64,000 nucleotides of DNA from Paremcibacter congregatus (GCF_006385135.1 NZ_CP041025.1:186001-250000); one strand, 5' to 3'. Counted from the stretch's first letter, positions 17,450-29,000 are shown. The notes: generated from the sequence alone by a model not told the origin. Numbers and translations are program-made.

Positions 17450-17883
17450 CCCTGCTGCATGCCACCGGAGTGGTCTTTGAAGGTAAAGGCGTGATCCTGA
17501 GAGGACCGTCGGGGGTCGGCAAATCTGATCTGGCCCTGCGTCTGATGGCGCGCGGTGGCGAACTGGTCGGGGATGACTATCTCGAGATCAGCTGCCCGGA
17601 CCGGGGGGCTTATGCGGGACGGCCGGTGATGCGGGGTCCGCAGACTATTGCCGGAAAAATTGAAGTCCGGGCCGTGGGTGTTCTGTCGGTACCGATTCGT
17701 CTTGAAGCGCCGGTAGATATGGTGTTCAACCTGACGCCGCCGACGACGGCGTCGGCCCTTGAGCGATTGCCGGAAGAGGAGAGCTATCTCCTTGAAGGAA
17801 TTGAGGTTCCCTGCCTCGATTTTAACGGTCTGGAGGCGTCGGCACCGGAAAAACTGTCGGCGGCCCTGAAGATTTTCACGTAA
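17446..17883 (+). CDS. hprK: HPr kinase/phosphorylase, short alphaproteobacterial form
   Basis: 145 aa, about half the length of Firmicutes HprK because the N-terminal domain is absent, as is usual in alphaproteobacteria. The P-loop GPSGVGKSDLALRLM, the GDDYLEI segment and EAPVDMVFNL are those of the catalytic domain. It would phosphorylate and dephosphorylate the conserved serine of HPr, encoded three genes downstream. The start overlaps the chvG stop, so it is translated with the two-component system. Confidence 0.9.
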   Translation: MTLLHATGVVFEGKGVILRGPSGVGKSDLALRLMARGGELVGDDYLEISCPDRGAYAGRPVMRGPQTIAGKIEVRAVGVLSVPIRLEAPVDMVFNLTPPTTASALERLPEEESYLLEGIEVPCLDFNGLEASAPEKLSAALKIFT

Positions 17884-18038
17884 AAATAAAATCCCCCATA
17901 AACAGGACGTTCGATGTCTTCGTCGCAGACACGGAGAATTTATCGCAGAGCGGTTGACTCCAGAGTGTTTTTAGATTTAGCTGATCAGGCTCATTTTTGG
18001 ACATATGCTGGGGGTGAGCCAGGATCAGGGAGCACAAT

Positions 18039-18941
18039 ATGACGCAGACCGCAGCCTCAGAGAAAAAAAGGCTGAAATTATATCTGATTACCGGCTTGTC
18101 CGGGGCGGGGAAATCCTCGGCCCTGAAGGTGTTGGAAGACCTGGGGTATGAGGCGATTGATAATCTGCCGGTGACCCTTCTGCCCAATGTGGTTGATCTG
18201 GTGCTGTCGGATGGCAAGCAAGATAGCCGTCCGGCACTGGCCATCGGTATCGACGCCCGCACCCGCAATTTTCAACCGGATAAAATCCTGGAAAGCCTGG
18301 CGACCTTGCGCGCCCGTGATGACATCACCGTCAAGATTCTGTTCTTTGACAGCAGCAACGAGACGCTGGCCAAACGATTTACCGAAACCCGCCGCAAACA
18401 TCCCATGGCCCAGGACCGGCAGGTGACGGACGGCATTATCCGCGAACGCCGGATGATGGATATCATTCGCGCCGAAGCCGATTTCCTCTTTGATACCAGC
18501 GGTGTCGGCATTCAAGAGCTGCGCCAGACCCTGAGCCATCAGTTTGAACGGGAACATGGGGGGGAACTGAGCATCATGATAAGCTCTTTCGCCTACCCCA
18601 AGGGGTTGCCGCGGGATGCGGATCTGGTGTTTGATGTGCGGTTCTTGCAGAACCCGCATTATGTAGCGGATCTGAAGGCCCTGACTGGTCTGGATCCGGC
18701 GGTGCAGGACTATGTGGCGGCCGATCCCCGGTTCGAGACTTTCTGGACGAAAATAAGTGACTTGATCTTTTTCTTGTTGCCTGAGTATAAGGAAGAAGGA
18801 AAATCTTATTTAAAGATTGCCTTTGGCTGCACGGGAGGGCGTCATCGTTCCGTTACGCTGGCGGAGAAAATGGCGCAGTCGCTGAATAAAAATGGGTATA
18901 AAGCGAATCTCTATCATCGCGAATTAATGATAAAAGAGTAA
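18039..18941 (+). CDS. rapZ: RapZ-family RNA-binding/nucleotide-binding protein
   Basis: 300 aa, of usual length. The N-terminal P-loop GLSGAGKSSALKVLEDLGYE is followed by AIDNLP, and the C-terminal domain has FGCTGGRHRSVTLAEKMA, both family hallmarks. In Escherichia coli RapZ senses glucosamine-6-phosphate and steers RNase E to GlmZ sRNA; the alphaproteobacterial role is less clear, but its place between hprK and PTS genes is conserved. The start ATG 18039 has GGGAG seven bases upstream. A 155-base gap after hprK shows no gene. Confidence 0.93.
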   Translation: MTQTAASEKKRLKLYLITGLSGAGKSSALKVLEDLGYEAIDNLPVTLLPNVVDLVLSDGKQDSRPALAIGIDARTRNFQPDKILESLATLRARDDITVKILFFDSSNETLAKRFTETRRKHPMAQDRQVTDGIIRERRMMDIIRAEADFLFDTSGVGIQELRQTLSHQFEREHGGELSIMISSFAYPKGLPRDADLVFDVRFLQNPHYVADLKALTGLDPAVQDYVAADPRFETFWTKISDLIFFLLPEYKEEGKSYLKIAFGCTGGRHRSVTLAEKMAQSLNKNGYKANLYHRELMIKE

Positions 18942-18980
18942 CGTCGGGATTCGGCGTATGGATAGGAAGAGAGATACAAT

Positions 18981-19388
18981 ATGATTGGTATGGTCGTGGT
19001 AACACATGGACGTCTGGCCGAAGAGTTTGTTTCTGCAATGGAACATGTGGTCGGTCCGCAAAAAGCAGTGCGCTCGGTTTGTATTGGCCCCGACGATGAC
19101 ATGGAACAACGGCGCCAGGATATTCTGAATGCGGTCAAGGAGGTCGATCAGGGGGCGGGGGTGATCCTGCTGACCGATATGTTTGGTGGTACGCCGTCCA
19201 ATCTCGCCATATCCATTATGGAAAATGCCAATGTCGAGGTTATCGCAGGCATAAATCTGCCGATGCTGATCAAACTCGCCAGTGTCAGAATGGTCTGCAG
19301 CATGGAAGAGGCAATCAATGCGGCGCAGGATTCAGGCCGTAAATATATCAATGTCGCGTCTCATGTCCTGTCTGGAGATAATCCATGA
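18981..19388 (+). CDS. PTS EIIA component, mannose/sorbose (Man) family
   Basis: 135 aa EIIA domain with phosphorylatable His9 in VVTHGRLAEEF and the conserved LLTDMFGGTPSN and IAGINLPML segments. No EIIB, EIIC or EIID gene is present, so this is one of the regulatory rather than transport EIIA proteins found in many proteobacteria. It would accept phosphate from HPr encoded immediately downstream. The ptsH start codon overlaps its stop codon. Confidence 0.92.
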   Translation: MIGMVVVTHGRLAEEFVSAMEHVVGPQKAVRSVCIGPDDDMEQRRQDILNAVKEVDQGAGVILLTDMFGGTPSNLAISIMENANVEVIAGINLPMLIKLASVRMVCSMEEAINAAQDSGRKYINVASHVLSGDNP

Positions 19389-19708
19389 CAGGATCGGGCG
19401 CGGGCCCGAGCCCGAGTACACGATCGCCAGACGCTGATTTCCTGGAAACCCGTGATGTCGTAATCCGCAACAAACGGGGTCTGCATGCCCGGGCGTCGGC
19501 CAAGTTTGTCGGCGTTGCCGGACAATATGATACGGAAGTTCTTGTTTCCAAGGACGGTACGGAAGTTGTGGGAACCTCTATCATGGGATTGATGATGCTG
19601 GCTGCGGCAACCGGCGATACGGTGACCCTGAAAGCCGAAGGACCGTTGGCCCATTCGGTCCTTGATGCTCTGGAAAAACTGATCACGGATAAATTCGGTG
19701 AAGACTAG
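19385..19708 (+). CDS. ptsH: HPr phosphocarrier protein
   Basis: 107 aa. The histidine site GLHARAS gives His34, and the regulatory serine TSIMGLMML gives Ser65. The 31-residue spacing matches His15/Ser46 of classical HPr, so both EI phosphorylation and HprK regulation are possible. About 20 extra residues, Gly/Ser/Pro-rich, precede the fold. The ATG overlaps the EIIA stop. The EI gene is not in the window. Confidence 0.92.
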   Translation: MTGSGAGPSPSTRSPDADFLETRDVVIRNKRGLHARASAKFVGVAGQYDTEVLVSKDGTEVVGTSIMGLMMLAAATGDTVTLKAEGPLAHSVLDALEKLITDKFGED

Positions 19709-19784
19709 GTTCCTGAACTGATTGTGCGGCGCGTTAAATTATAACTATTAATATCAATATAACAATATAAAGATTTCTTTATGC

Positions 19785-19813
19785 TTGTGCGGAGGGGATT
19801 CTGCTGTTATAAG
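19785..19813 (+). promoter_or_regulatory. sigma70-type promoter for ahcY
   Basis: TTGTGC (19785-19790) and TATAAG (19808-19813) with an exact 17-base spacer lie about 40 bases before the ahcY start. The AT-rich stretch upstream resembles an UP element. No SAH or SAM riboswitch fold could be recognised in the 146-base gap. Confidence 0.5.
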
Positions 19814-19854
19814 CGGGCCGTAATATTATTCTTCTTGAGACAGGAACCTTGTTC

Positions 19855-21150
<1,296 letters not shown>

Positions 21151-21185
21151 AATTTGACGTCTGTATCCCAGACCCGAAATATTCC

Positions 21186-21217
21186 AAGGCCCGGCCGTCA
21201 TCCGACGTTCGGGCCTT
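21186..21217 (+). terminator. intrinsic terminator after ahcY
   Basis: AAGGCCCG (21186-21193) pairs with CGGGCCTT (21210-21217), and a T-rich stretch (TTTTGCTTTTT) follows. Confidence 0.75.
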
Positions 21218-21265
21218 TTGCTTTTTCGCAGAGAGAACGGGCTTCCTTTTTTGGTGTGATCGGTT

Positions 21266-23806
21266 ATGATTGGCGCTATAAAAAAATTTGTGGAAGGGTT
21301 TATGGCGAGGCGCGCTTTGACATCACCGAAAGGCACTTTGGTGGCGATACTTCTGTGGGGCATTCTGTTGTCGGGGACAAGCCGGAAGGCTGCTGCTGCG
21401 CCGACGTCATCGGCACCGCTGACGCAGGACCCTGTGCTGCTGATGGCGATGTTCAGTGGCCTGACCCTGTGCCTGGTTCTGTGGATGCTGTGGGACCGGA
21501 TGCGGGTGAAGCGGCGGCTGGATGAGGCGGAAAAACAAAACGCGCTGCAGGCCCTGTCGCTGAAATCCCGCCGCGGGGTTTCCCTGGTCTGGGATGAACA
21601 GGGGCATCTGACATCCTTCACCGAAGTGAAGCGCTGGTTTGGCGTGACCGATGAAAACGCCGGTCTGGACTGTCTGCGTTCAGAGACCGTCGGGTTGTCG
21701 GATCAACAATATGACGCGCTGATGGGGCATATCACCCGGTTGCTGGATTATGGGGAAAGCTTTCGCAAGCTGCTTTATCTGGCGGCGACAAAGCGCCACA
21801 TCGTCGTCAAGGGGGAAACCCTGACCGTGGGAGCGGCGCTTGAGGGGTCTATCGTCTGGTTTCGTGACGCAACCCTGGAAGAAAATATCGCCAATCAGAA
21901 AGAAAAAGAAACCAAACGTATCCGCAGCCGTCTGGCCTTTCTGGAAAGCACCAGCGATCTGGTGCGTTTTCCCATGTGGATGCGCGATCCGGACCTGAAT
22001 CTGTCGTGGGTTAATGCCGCCTATGTCGATGCGGTGGACGGGGAAACAGTTGATCAGGTGATTGCCGAGGGTCTGGAACTGGCGACGAGTTCCATTGGCA
22101 AAACGGTGCGCGACATTGCGATGATTTCCCGGGATGTCAACAAGAACTATAATGAGAAGCATTTTGTGGTTATTCGCGGTGAACGCCGGGCGGTGGATAT
22201 CCATAACATTCCGGTGCGGCGGGAAGGCCGCCTGATGGGCAGTCTGGGGTATGCGCTTGATATAACCGAACTGGAAAAGGCCAAGGGAGAACTGATCCAT
22301 CATACGGAATCCCATTCGGAAACCCTGAACAAGCTGTCGACGGCGGTGGCGATTTTCACCTCGGGCAAACGTCTGGAATATTACAACAGCGCCTTCAGTC
22401 GGTTGTGGCAGTTGCCGGAAAACCTGTTGTTCAGTCATCCGCATCATGGCGAGGTTCTGGAAGCCATGCGTGATGCGCGCCGTCTGCCGGAACAGGCCAA
22501 TTTTCCGGCATGGAAAGCGGCGCAGATGGAAGCCTATACCCAGCTTCTTGAACCGGTTGAGGAAATGTGGCATTTGCCGGACAATACCTCTCTCCGGGTG
22601 GTGACGCAGCCACACCCCTTGGGCGGGTTGCTGATTTTTTATGAAGATGTGACCGACCATTTTGCGCTGGAACGGTCCTATAACACCCTGTTCGCGGTTC
22701 AGCGGGAAAGCCTGAACAACCTTCATGAAGGCGTGGCGGTGTTTGGCGTTGACGGATGTTTGCAGCTCTATAACCAGGCCTTTGCCGATATTTGGAAATT
22801 GCCGCGTAAATTGCTGGATGACAATCCTCATACCATGGATGTGATGGATGCCTGCGCCCGTAATTTTGGCAATACGCCGCAGATTGACGAGCTAAACAAC
22901 CTGATTGTCGGCGGTGAGGTGAAGAAGGAAATTTCTTCTGGTCAAATCCGCCGGCGCGACAGCAGTGTATTGGACTATTCGGCGGTGCCATTGCCGGACG
23001 GGGCCATGTTGACGACCTTCATTGATGTGTCGGACAGCATCGCCATCGAAACGGCGCTTCGGGAACGCAACCAGGCGCTGGAGGAAACCGACAAGATCAA
23101 GACAGACTTCTTGGCCCATATGTCCTACGAATTGCGCACGCCGCTGAACAGTATTATCGGTTTCTCGGAATTGCTCGGCAAGGAATATCAGGGCCCGCTG
23201 AATGATGTGCAGCATGAATATATGAATAATATCCTGTCGGCGTCCGGGCAGTTGCTTGAACTGATCAATGATATTCTTGACCTGTCAGTGATTGAGGCTG
23301 GGGGCCTGACCCTGGATGTGGGCGAGTTTACTCTGCCTTCCGTTATGGATCAGATTGTCGGCCAGATGCAGGAGCGCATCAAGGCCAAGGACATTGAAAT
23401 GGTGGTCGATTGTGAAGGCGATCTCAAGCCGGTCTGGGGGGATGCCAAACGAATTCATCATGTGATTTATAACCTGTTGAGTAATGCGGTAAAATTCACC
23501 CCGTCCCTGGGAACCGTAACGGTCAAAGTGGAACAGATGGACGAAAATTACAGAATTATGGTCCGGGATACCGGTGTCGGCATCAAACCGGACGAGGTGA
23601 ATAAGATATTTGAGAAATTCTACACGGGTTCCAATGTCCCCAATGAGCAGGGGGCCGGGCTGGGGCTGTCGCTGGTGAAGAGTTTTGTTGAATTGCATGG
23701 TGGCACGGTGGGGGTCGAATCGAGCCTGAATGTCGGCACCACGATCACGCTGGAATTGCCCCGGCGGATCGGCATGACCGCCCAGGTGAGCCTGGTTGGT
23801 GAATGA
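21266..23806 (+). CDS. divL: DivL-type atypical kinase (tyrosine in place of phospho-histidine)
   Basis: 846 aa. Hydrophobic segments at about residues 24-40 and 56-74 anchor it, followed by several PAS-like domains (about 90-600) and a kinase core. The H-box reads FLAHMSYELRTPLNSI: the residue that should be the phospho-acceptor histidine of SHELRTPL is Tyr621, as in Caulobacter DivL. The ATPase domain looks complete (NLLSNAVKFTP, DTGVGIKPDEV, GAGLGLSLVKSF). In Caulobacter, DivL binds DivK and CckA and sets CtrA activity. Its place before tsaE and the amgK/murU genes fits the alphaproteobacterial divL neighbourhood as I know it. There is no receiver domain. Confidence 0.85.
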   Translation: MIGAIKKFVEGFMARRALTSPKGTLVAILLWGILLSGTSRKAAAAPTSSAPLTQDPVLLMAMFSGLTLCLVLWMLWDRMRVKRRLDEAEKQNALQALSLKSRRGVSLVWDEQGHLTSFTEVKRWFGVTDENAGLDCLRSETVGLSDQQYDALMGHITRLLDYGESFRKLLYLAATKRHIVVKGETLTVGAALEGSIVWFRDATLEENIANQKEKETKRIRSRLAFLESTSDLVRFPMWMRDPDLNLSWVNAAYVDAVDGETVDQVIAEGLELATSSIGKTVRDIAMISRDVNKNYNEKHFVVIRGERRAVDIHNIPVRREGRLMGSLGYALDITELEKAKGELIHHTESHSETLNKLSTAVAIFTSGKRLEYYNSAFSRLWQLPENLLFSHPHHGEVLEAMRDARRLPEQANFPAWKAAQMEAYTQLLEPVEEMWHLPDNTSLRVVTQPHPLGGLLIFYEDVTDHFALERSYNTLFAVQRESLNNLHEGVAVFGVDGCLQLYNQAFADIWKLPRKLLDDNPHTMDVMDACARNFGNTPQIDELNNLIVGGEVKKEISSGQIRRRDSSVLDYSAVPLPDGAMLTTFIDVSDSIAIETALRERNQALEETDKIKTDFLAHMSYELRTPLNSIIGFSELLGKEYQGPLNDVQHEYMNNILSASGQLLELINDILDLSVIEAGGLTLDVGEFTLPSVMDQIVGQMQERIKAKDIEMVVDCEGDLKPVWGDAKRIHHVIYNLLSNAVKFTPSLGTVTVKVEQMDENYRIMVRDTGVGIKPDEVNKIFEKFYTGSNVPNEQGAGLGLSLVKSFVELHGGTVGVESSLNVGTTITLELPRRIGMTAQVSLVGE

Positions 23807-23813
23807 AGGGAAT

Positions 23814-24293
23814 ATGATTATTTTAGCTGAAATAGACCTGCCGGATCTGGCGGAAACACAGGCCGTGGCCGCCCGTCTGGCGCCATTATTGCGCCCGGGC
23901 GATATTTTGGCCTTTGACGGCACGCTCGGGGCCGGGAAGACGGAATTCTGCCGGGCGATGATTCATGCGCTGGGTTTTGCGGATGACGTGCCGAGCCCGA
24001 CGTTCAATCTGGTGCAGGTTTATGAGCCATCCCCGGAGGATATGACAACGCCTGCCATCTGGCATATGGACCTTTACCGTCTGGAAAGCCCGGAAGAGGC
24101 CTTCGAGTTGGGCATCGAGGAGGCCTTCGATACCGCCGTCAGCCTGATCGAGTGGCCGGCGAAACTGGGGCCTTATTTGCCGGAAGGTTTTCTCACCTGC
24201 CGGCTGGAGATCATGGCCGATCAGGGGGCACGAAAACTGACGCTGATTGGCGATGAACAGTGGCGTAATCGCCTCGGGAGTATTTTATCGTGA
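23814..24293 (+). CDS. tsaE: tRNA threonylcarbamoyladenosine biosynthesis ATPase
   Basis: P-loop ATPase that works with TsaB and TsaD to make the t6A37 modification of ANN-decoding tRNAs. The Walker A motif GTLGAGKTEFCRA, SPTFNLV and the Walker B-like HMDLYRL are all present. ATG 23814 (MIILAEID) gives 159 aa, normal for the family. The frame is open to a TTG at 23796 and a GTG at 23799 overlapping the divL end. GAAGGGA lies very close to the chosen ATG, so the exact start is uncertain. The stop overlaps the GTG start of the next gene. Confidence 0.92.
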   Translation: MIILAEIDLPDLAETQAVAARLAPLLRPGDILAFDGTLGAGKTEFCRAMIHALGFADDVPSPTFNLVQVYEPSPEDMTTPAIWHMDLYRLESPEEAFELGIEEAFDTAVSLIEWPAKLGPYLPEGFLTCRLEIMADQGARKLTLIGDEQWRNRLGSILS

Positions 24294-26053
24294 CCGACGA
24301 GCGTTTTGCCTGCAGCCAGGCCTTTCTTGCCGCAGAAGGGTGGGGAGATGCCCGCCGCCGGCCTTTGGCTGACGATGCCTCTTTCCGTCGTTATGAACGG
24401 TTGGACCGGGGGACGGAAAGCGCCGTTCTCATGGATGCGCCGCCGGCGTTTGAGAACGTCCGGCCCTTTGTCGCAGTCGCCCGTTATCTGAGAGGCCGGG
24501 GTTTGGCGGCGCCAGAGGTGCTGGCCCATGATTTGAAAAATGGCTTTCTGCTGCTGGAAGACCTTGGCGACGATTTATTTTCCCGGTTGATTAAGGCGCA
24601 GCCGGATCAGGAACAGGCGCTTTATGAGATGGCCATTGATGGCCTTGTTTTGGTTCAAAGCCAGGCCGCGCCTTCTGTTCTGGATGTGGACGGAACGGTG
24701 ACACATACCCTGCCACGTTACGACAGAACATTGCTCACGCGGGAAGTCGGTCTGTTTTGTGACTGGTATATGCCGGGGGTGACAGGACAGCCGTTATCGG
24801 ATCAGGCGCGGGCTGAATTTATAGAGCTTTGGCAGGCGCCCTTGGCGGAAGCCGCAGAGAATTTGGATTGCTTGACATTGCGGGATTATCACGCCGATAA
24901 TCTGATGTTGCGAGCAGATAAAACCGGTCTGGAGCGTTTGGGGTTGCTGGACTTCCAGGATGCTGTGGTCGGTCATAAGGCCTACGATCTGGTGTCGGTG
25001 TTGCAGGATGCACGCCGGGATGTGTCGCCTGAACTGGAAGCGGCCATGCTGGAACGCTATCTAAGAACTTACTCAGGAGATGAAGAGTCTTTCCGACGGG
25101 TGTATGCCATTCTTGGCGCACAACGCAATGCCAAGATTATCGGCATTTTCTCGCGCCTGTATCTGCGCGATGGCAAGGATTCCTATCTCAAACTTATTCC
25201 CCGGGTATGGGGCCTGCTTGCCCGCGATCTGGCGAAGCCGGCTCTCAAACCGGTGAAGGATTGGCTGGAGGCTCATATTGCGCCGGAAAACCGCGGAACC
25301 GCCTCTAGCGCCCAAGGGGTGAAACCGATATCTTTTTTGCCGCACAAGGCGATGATTTTGGCGGCAGGCCTTGGTCTCCGCATGAAGCCCCTGACGGAAA
25401 ATCGCCCCAAGCCCCTGGTCACCGTGGCGAACAAGCCTTTGCTCAGCTATAGCCTCGAAGGACTGGTCGCCGCCGGAGTGAGCGATGTGGTGCTGAATTG
25501 TCATTATCTTGCAGGTCAGGTTGAGGATTTTGTCAGTCGATATCATGATCACCGCCTGACGCTGACCCTGTCTGATGAGCGGGCGGAACTTATGGACAGC
25601 GGCGGGGGTGTGAAACAGGCGTTGCCTATTCTGGGAGATCAGCCTTTTTATGTCCTCAACAGCGATATGATCTGGCGGGATGCGCCGGAACGGCAGGCGA
25701 TGCTGCACCGGTTGCAGGCCTTCTGGCAGGCGCCAGACATGGATATTCTGCTGCTGCTGGTGGAAAAAGACCGCGCTTACGGTTATGATGGCGCAGGGGA
25801 TTACCACCTGGGGCCGCGCGGGCGGCTCACTCATCGCGGTAATGATGCGACAGCGGATCACGTATATGGCGGGGTGCTGATCATGAAGCCGGATTGTTTT
25901 ACCGCCACCCCGGATACGCCTTTCTCGTTGCGATTGCTCTTCGATCGGGCCGCCGCCGCCGGACGATTATACGGCGTGGTGCATGAGGGCGACTGGTATC
26001 ATGTGGGCACCGCCGCCGCGAAACGGGAAATGGATGAAATTTTAGGAGACTGA
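24290..26053 (+). CDS. amgK-murU: fused N-acetylmuramate/N-acetylglucosamine kinase and MurNAc-1-P uridylyltransferase
   Basis: 587 aa in one uninterrupted frame. Residues about 1-340 form an aminoglycoside-phosphotransferase-like kinase (FLLLEDLGDDLFS, catalytic LRDYHADNLML, metal-binding LLDFQDAVVG), matching AmgK. From Met355 a nucleotidyltransferase begins: KAMILAAGLGLRMKPLTENR, PKPLVTVANKPLL, LNSDMIW, and the C-terminal DWYHVGT, matching MurU. Together these would convert MurNAc to MurNAc-1-P and then UDP-MurNAc, the anhydro-sugar recycling route that bypasses fosfomycin-sensitive MurA. In better-known bacteria these are two adjacent genes. The GTG start overlaps the tsaE stop; addB follows after 5 bases. 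Confidence 0.85.
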   Translation: MTDERFACSQAFLAAEGWGDARRRPLADDASFRRYERLDRGTESAVLMDAPPAFENVRPFVAVARYLRGRGLAAPEVLAHDLKNGFLLLEDLGDDLFSRLIKAQPDQEQALYEMAIDGLVLVQSQAAPSVLDVDGTVTHTLPRYDRTLLTREVGLFCDWYMPGVTGQPLSDQARAEFIELWQAPLAEAAENLDCLTLRDYHADNLMLRADKTGLERLGLLDFQDAVVGHKAYDLVSVLQDARRDVSPELEAAMLERYLRTYSGDEESFRRVYAILGAQRNAKIIGIFSRLYLRDGKDSYLKLIPRVWGLLARDLAKPALKPVKDWLEAHIAPENRGTASSAQGVKPISFLPHKAMILAAGLGLRMKPLTENRPKPLVTVANKPLLSYSLEGLVAAGVSDVVLNCHYLAGQVEDFVSRYHDHRLTLTLSDERAELMDSGGGVKQALPILGDQPFYVLNSDMIWRDAPERQAMLHRLQAFWQAPDMDILLLLVEKDRAYGYDGAGDYHLGPRGRLTHRGNDATADHVYGGVLIMKPDCFTATPDTPFSLRLLFDRAAAAGRLYGVVHEGDWYHVGTAAAKREMDEILGD

Positions 26054-26058
26054 CCTGA

Positions 26059-29000
26059 ATGCCGCGTCGTCTGAAAAAAGCGCCTGAGCTTTATAACCTG
26101 CCCGCCCATACCTCCTTTGTCGATGGACTGGTGGCGGGAATCCGGGCGCGGTTTGGCGACGATCCCTTGACCCTTAGTGATGTGCTGATCCTGCTGCCCA
26201 ACCGTCGGGCGGTGCGCTCCCTGCGCGACGCCTTCCTGCGTCAGGCCGGGGGCAAGTCTCTGCTGTTGCCGCGCATCGAGCCGATCGGCGATGTGGATGA
26301 GGATGACCTGTTTCTGTCGGGCAATCTGCCTCAGGCCACCTGGGACAGCGCCCTCGCCCCGGCGATTTCGCCTTTTACGCGCCAGATGCTGCTGATGGAC
26401 ATCATCGCCCGCTGGTACCGGCGGCGGCAGGCGGTGACGGGAGAGCCCGTGCCGGAGGTGGCGCAATGCGCGATCCTGGCGCAGGCTCTGGGTCAGTTCC
26501 TCGATCAGGTCCAGACCGAGCAGCTGACCTTTCGCGATCTGGAAAATCTGGTGCCGGAGGAATATGCCGGGCATTGGCAACAGACCCTGGAATTTCTCAA
26601 GATCCTCACCGAACATTGGCCGGATATTCTGGGCCCGACCGGTTTTTCCGACGTGGCGGCCCGGCGTAATATTCTGCTGGAGGGCTTGCGGGAAAAATGG
26701 CTCGAAAATCCGCCCGCTCATCCGATCATCGCCGCCGGCTCCACCGGCTCGATCCCGGCGACGGCGGGCCTGCTCGAAGTGGTGGCGCGTCTGCCCCAGG
26801 GCATTGTGCTGCTGCCGGGGCTGGACGCGGAAATGGATGCGGCGAGCTGGGACGTGCTGGACGATACCCACCCGCAGGCGACCATGAAGCATCTGCTGGA
26901 GGCGATCGGCGCCAACCGCGACGAGGTGCGGCCGTGGCTCGACCAGACGCCGTCGGCGGCAAAGCTCGCCCGCCACAGATTGCTGCAGGAGGTAATGCGT
27001 CCGGCGGAAACCACCGACCAGTGGCGCACACTCACGCTTGATATCACCGCCGCGACCGAGGGCTTCCTGCGCCTGGACGCGCCGGGGCAGCGGGAAGAGG
27101 CGGGCATGATCGCCCTGATGCTGCGCGAGGTGTTGGAAACCGACGGCAAGACCGCGGCGCTGGTTACCCCGGACCGGCAGCTGGCGCGCCGGGTCGCGGG
27201 CGAGATGCAGCGCTGGGACATTCTGATTGATGACAGTGCGGGCACGCCTTTGTTCAATACCGCCGCCGGGCTTTATCTGCGGCTGACGGCCGAGATGGTC
27301 GGCGACGGTCTTGCGCCGGTGGGGTTGCTGTCGGTGTTGAAGCATCCGCTAAGTGCGGGCGGTGAGGTGGTCGGCGATTTTCGCCAGAAAGTCCGCCTGC
27401 TGGAAAGCCATATTCTGCGCGGGCCGCGCCCCGGGGCGGGCACAGGCGGCATTGCCCGGGCAATCGCATCGGCGCTGGCGGTTCAGAAAAAAGCCTCTAA
27501 AGAGCGCGTTGTGGCGGAACTGATGGCGCTCGCTGAGTGGTGGGCCGGTCTCGCCGGGGTCATCGCCCCCTTTGAACAGATGATGGCCAGGCCCGACGCT
27601 TCCTTCGAGGATCTGCTGATCGCTCATATCGAGATGGCGGAGGGGCTGGCGGCCTCGCACGATCGGACCGGGGCCGAGCGGGTGTGGCGCGGTGACGCGG
27701 GGGAGGCGGCGGCGCAACTGATTGAAGACCTGCATCTGGCGGCGCCGCATCTGCCGAGCCTCGCGTGTGAGACCTACCCGTCGTTGCTCGAGGTCTTTAT
27801 GGGCGGGGTGACGGTGCGGCCGAAATATGGCCAGCACCCCCGGCTCAATATCTGGGGCCCGCTGGAGGCGCGGCTGCAACAGGCGGATCTGGTGATCCTC
27901 GCCGGCCTGAATGAAGGCAGCTGGCCGCCGGAACCGGCCCCGGACCCCTGGATGAGCCGCCCGATGCGCCGGGCGTTCGGTCTGCCGTCCCTCGAACAGA
28001 AAATCGGTCTCAGCGCCCATGATTTCATTCAGGCGGCCTCCGCGCCCCAGGTGGTGATCAGCCGGGCGGAGAAGGTCGATGGCACCCCGACGGTGAAATC
28101 CCGCTGGCTCAGCCGTCTTGACGCCATTGCCGCCGACGCAGATTTCGCGATCCCCAAGGCGACGACGACCGCCCAGTGGCTCGACTGGTACCGGGCGTTG
28201 GACAAGCCGGAACAAGTGCGCTCGATCGCGCCGCCGCGTCCGACGCCACCGCTTACCGCCCGGCCCCGCAGCCTGTCGGTGACGCGCATTCAGAAATGGA
28301 TGCAGGACCCCTATAGTATTTACGCGCACTATATCCTCGGGCTCCGTGTGCTTGATCCGCTGGATGCGGACCCAGGGGCGGCGGATAAAGGCACCATCAT
28401 CCATGATGCGCTCGATGCTTTCCTGAAACAATATCCCGATCATCTGCCTGACGACGCAGTGGACAGGCTGGCGGAGATCGGGCGGGAGAAATTCGACGCC
28501 TATCTTGACCGGCCAACGGTGCGCGCCTTCTGGTGGCCGCGTTTCCTGCAGGTCGCCGACTGGTTTGTCGCAGAGGAACGCATCCGGCGTGCGACATCCG
28601 CCACCGTGGCGACGGAAATTTCCGGTGAAAAGATCTTCAGCCTGCCGGGTGGCGACTTCACCCTGACCGCCAAGGCCGACCGCATCGACCGGCTGGGCGA
28701 CGGCACATACAGCATCATCGATTATAAAACCGGCGCCAGCCCTACGGTGCGGCAGATTTACGCCGGTTACGCGCCGCAATTGCCCCTCGAGGGCCTGATG
28801 GTTGAGGGCGGAAACTTCTCTGGCATCGCGGCCGGCGGCGTGGTCAGCGATCTGTCCTACTGGCAGCTTAAAGGCGGGGAAGAGGTGGCGAAAATCAGCA
28901 GCTTCAATATGAACGTGCGGGCCAAGGTTGATGTGGGCGAGGTGATCAAGGCGTCTTACGACGGGCTGGTCAGGCTGGTGACCACCTTCGATCTGGAGGC

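Noticed and set aside
19709-19854. Possible SAM or SAH riboswitch before ahcY
   Set aside because: No conserved riboswitch core was recognised; the region reads as an AT-rich promoter.
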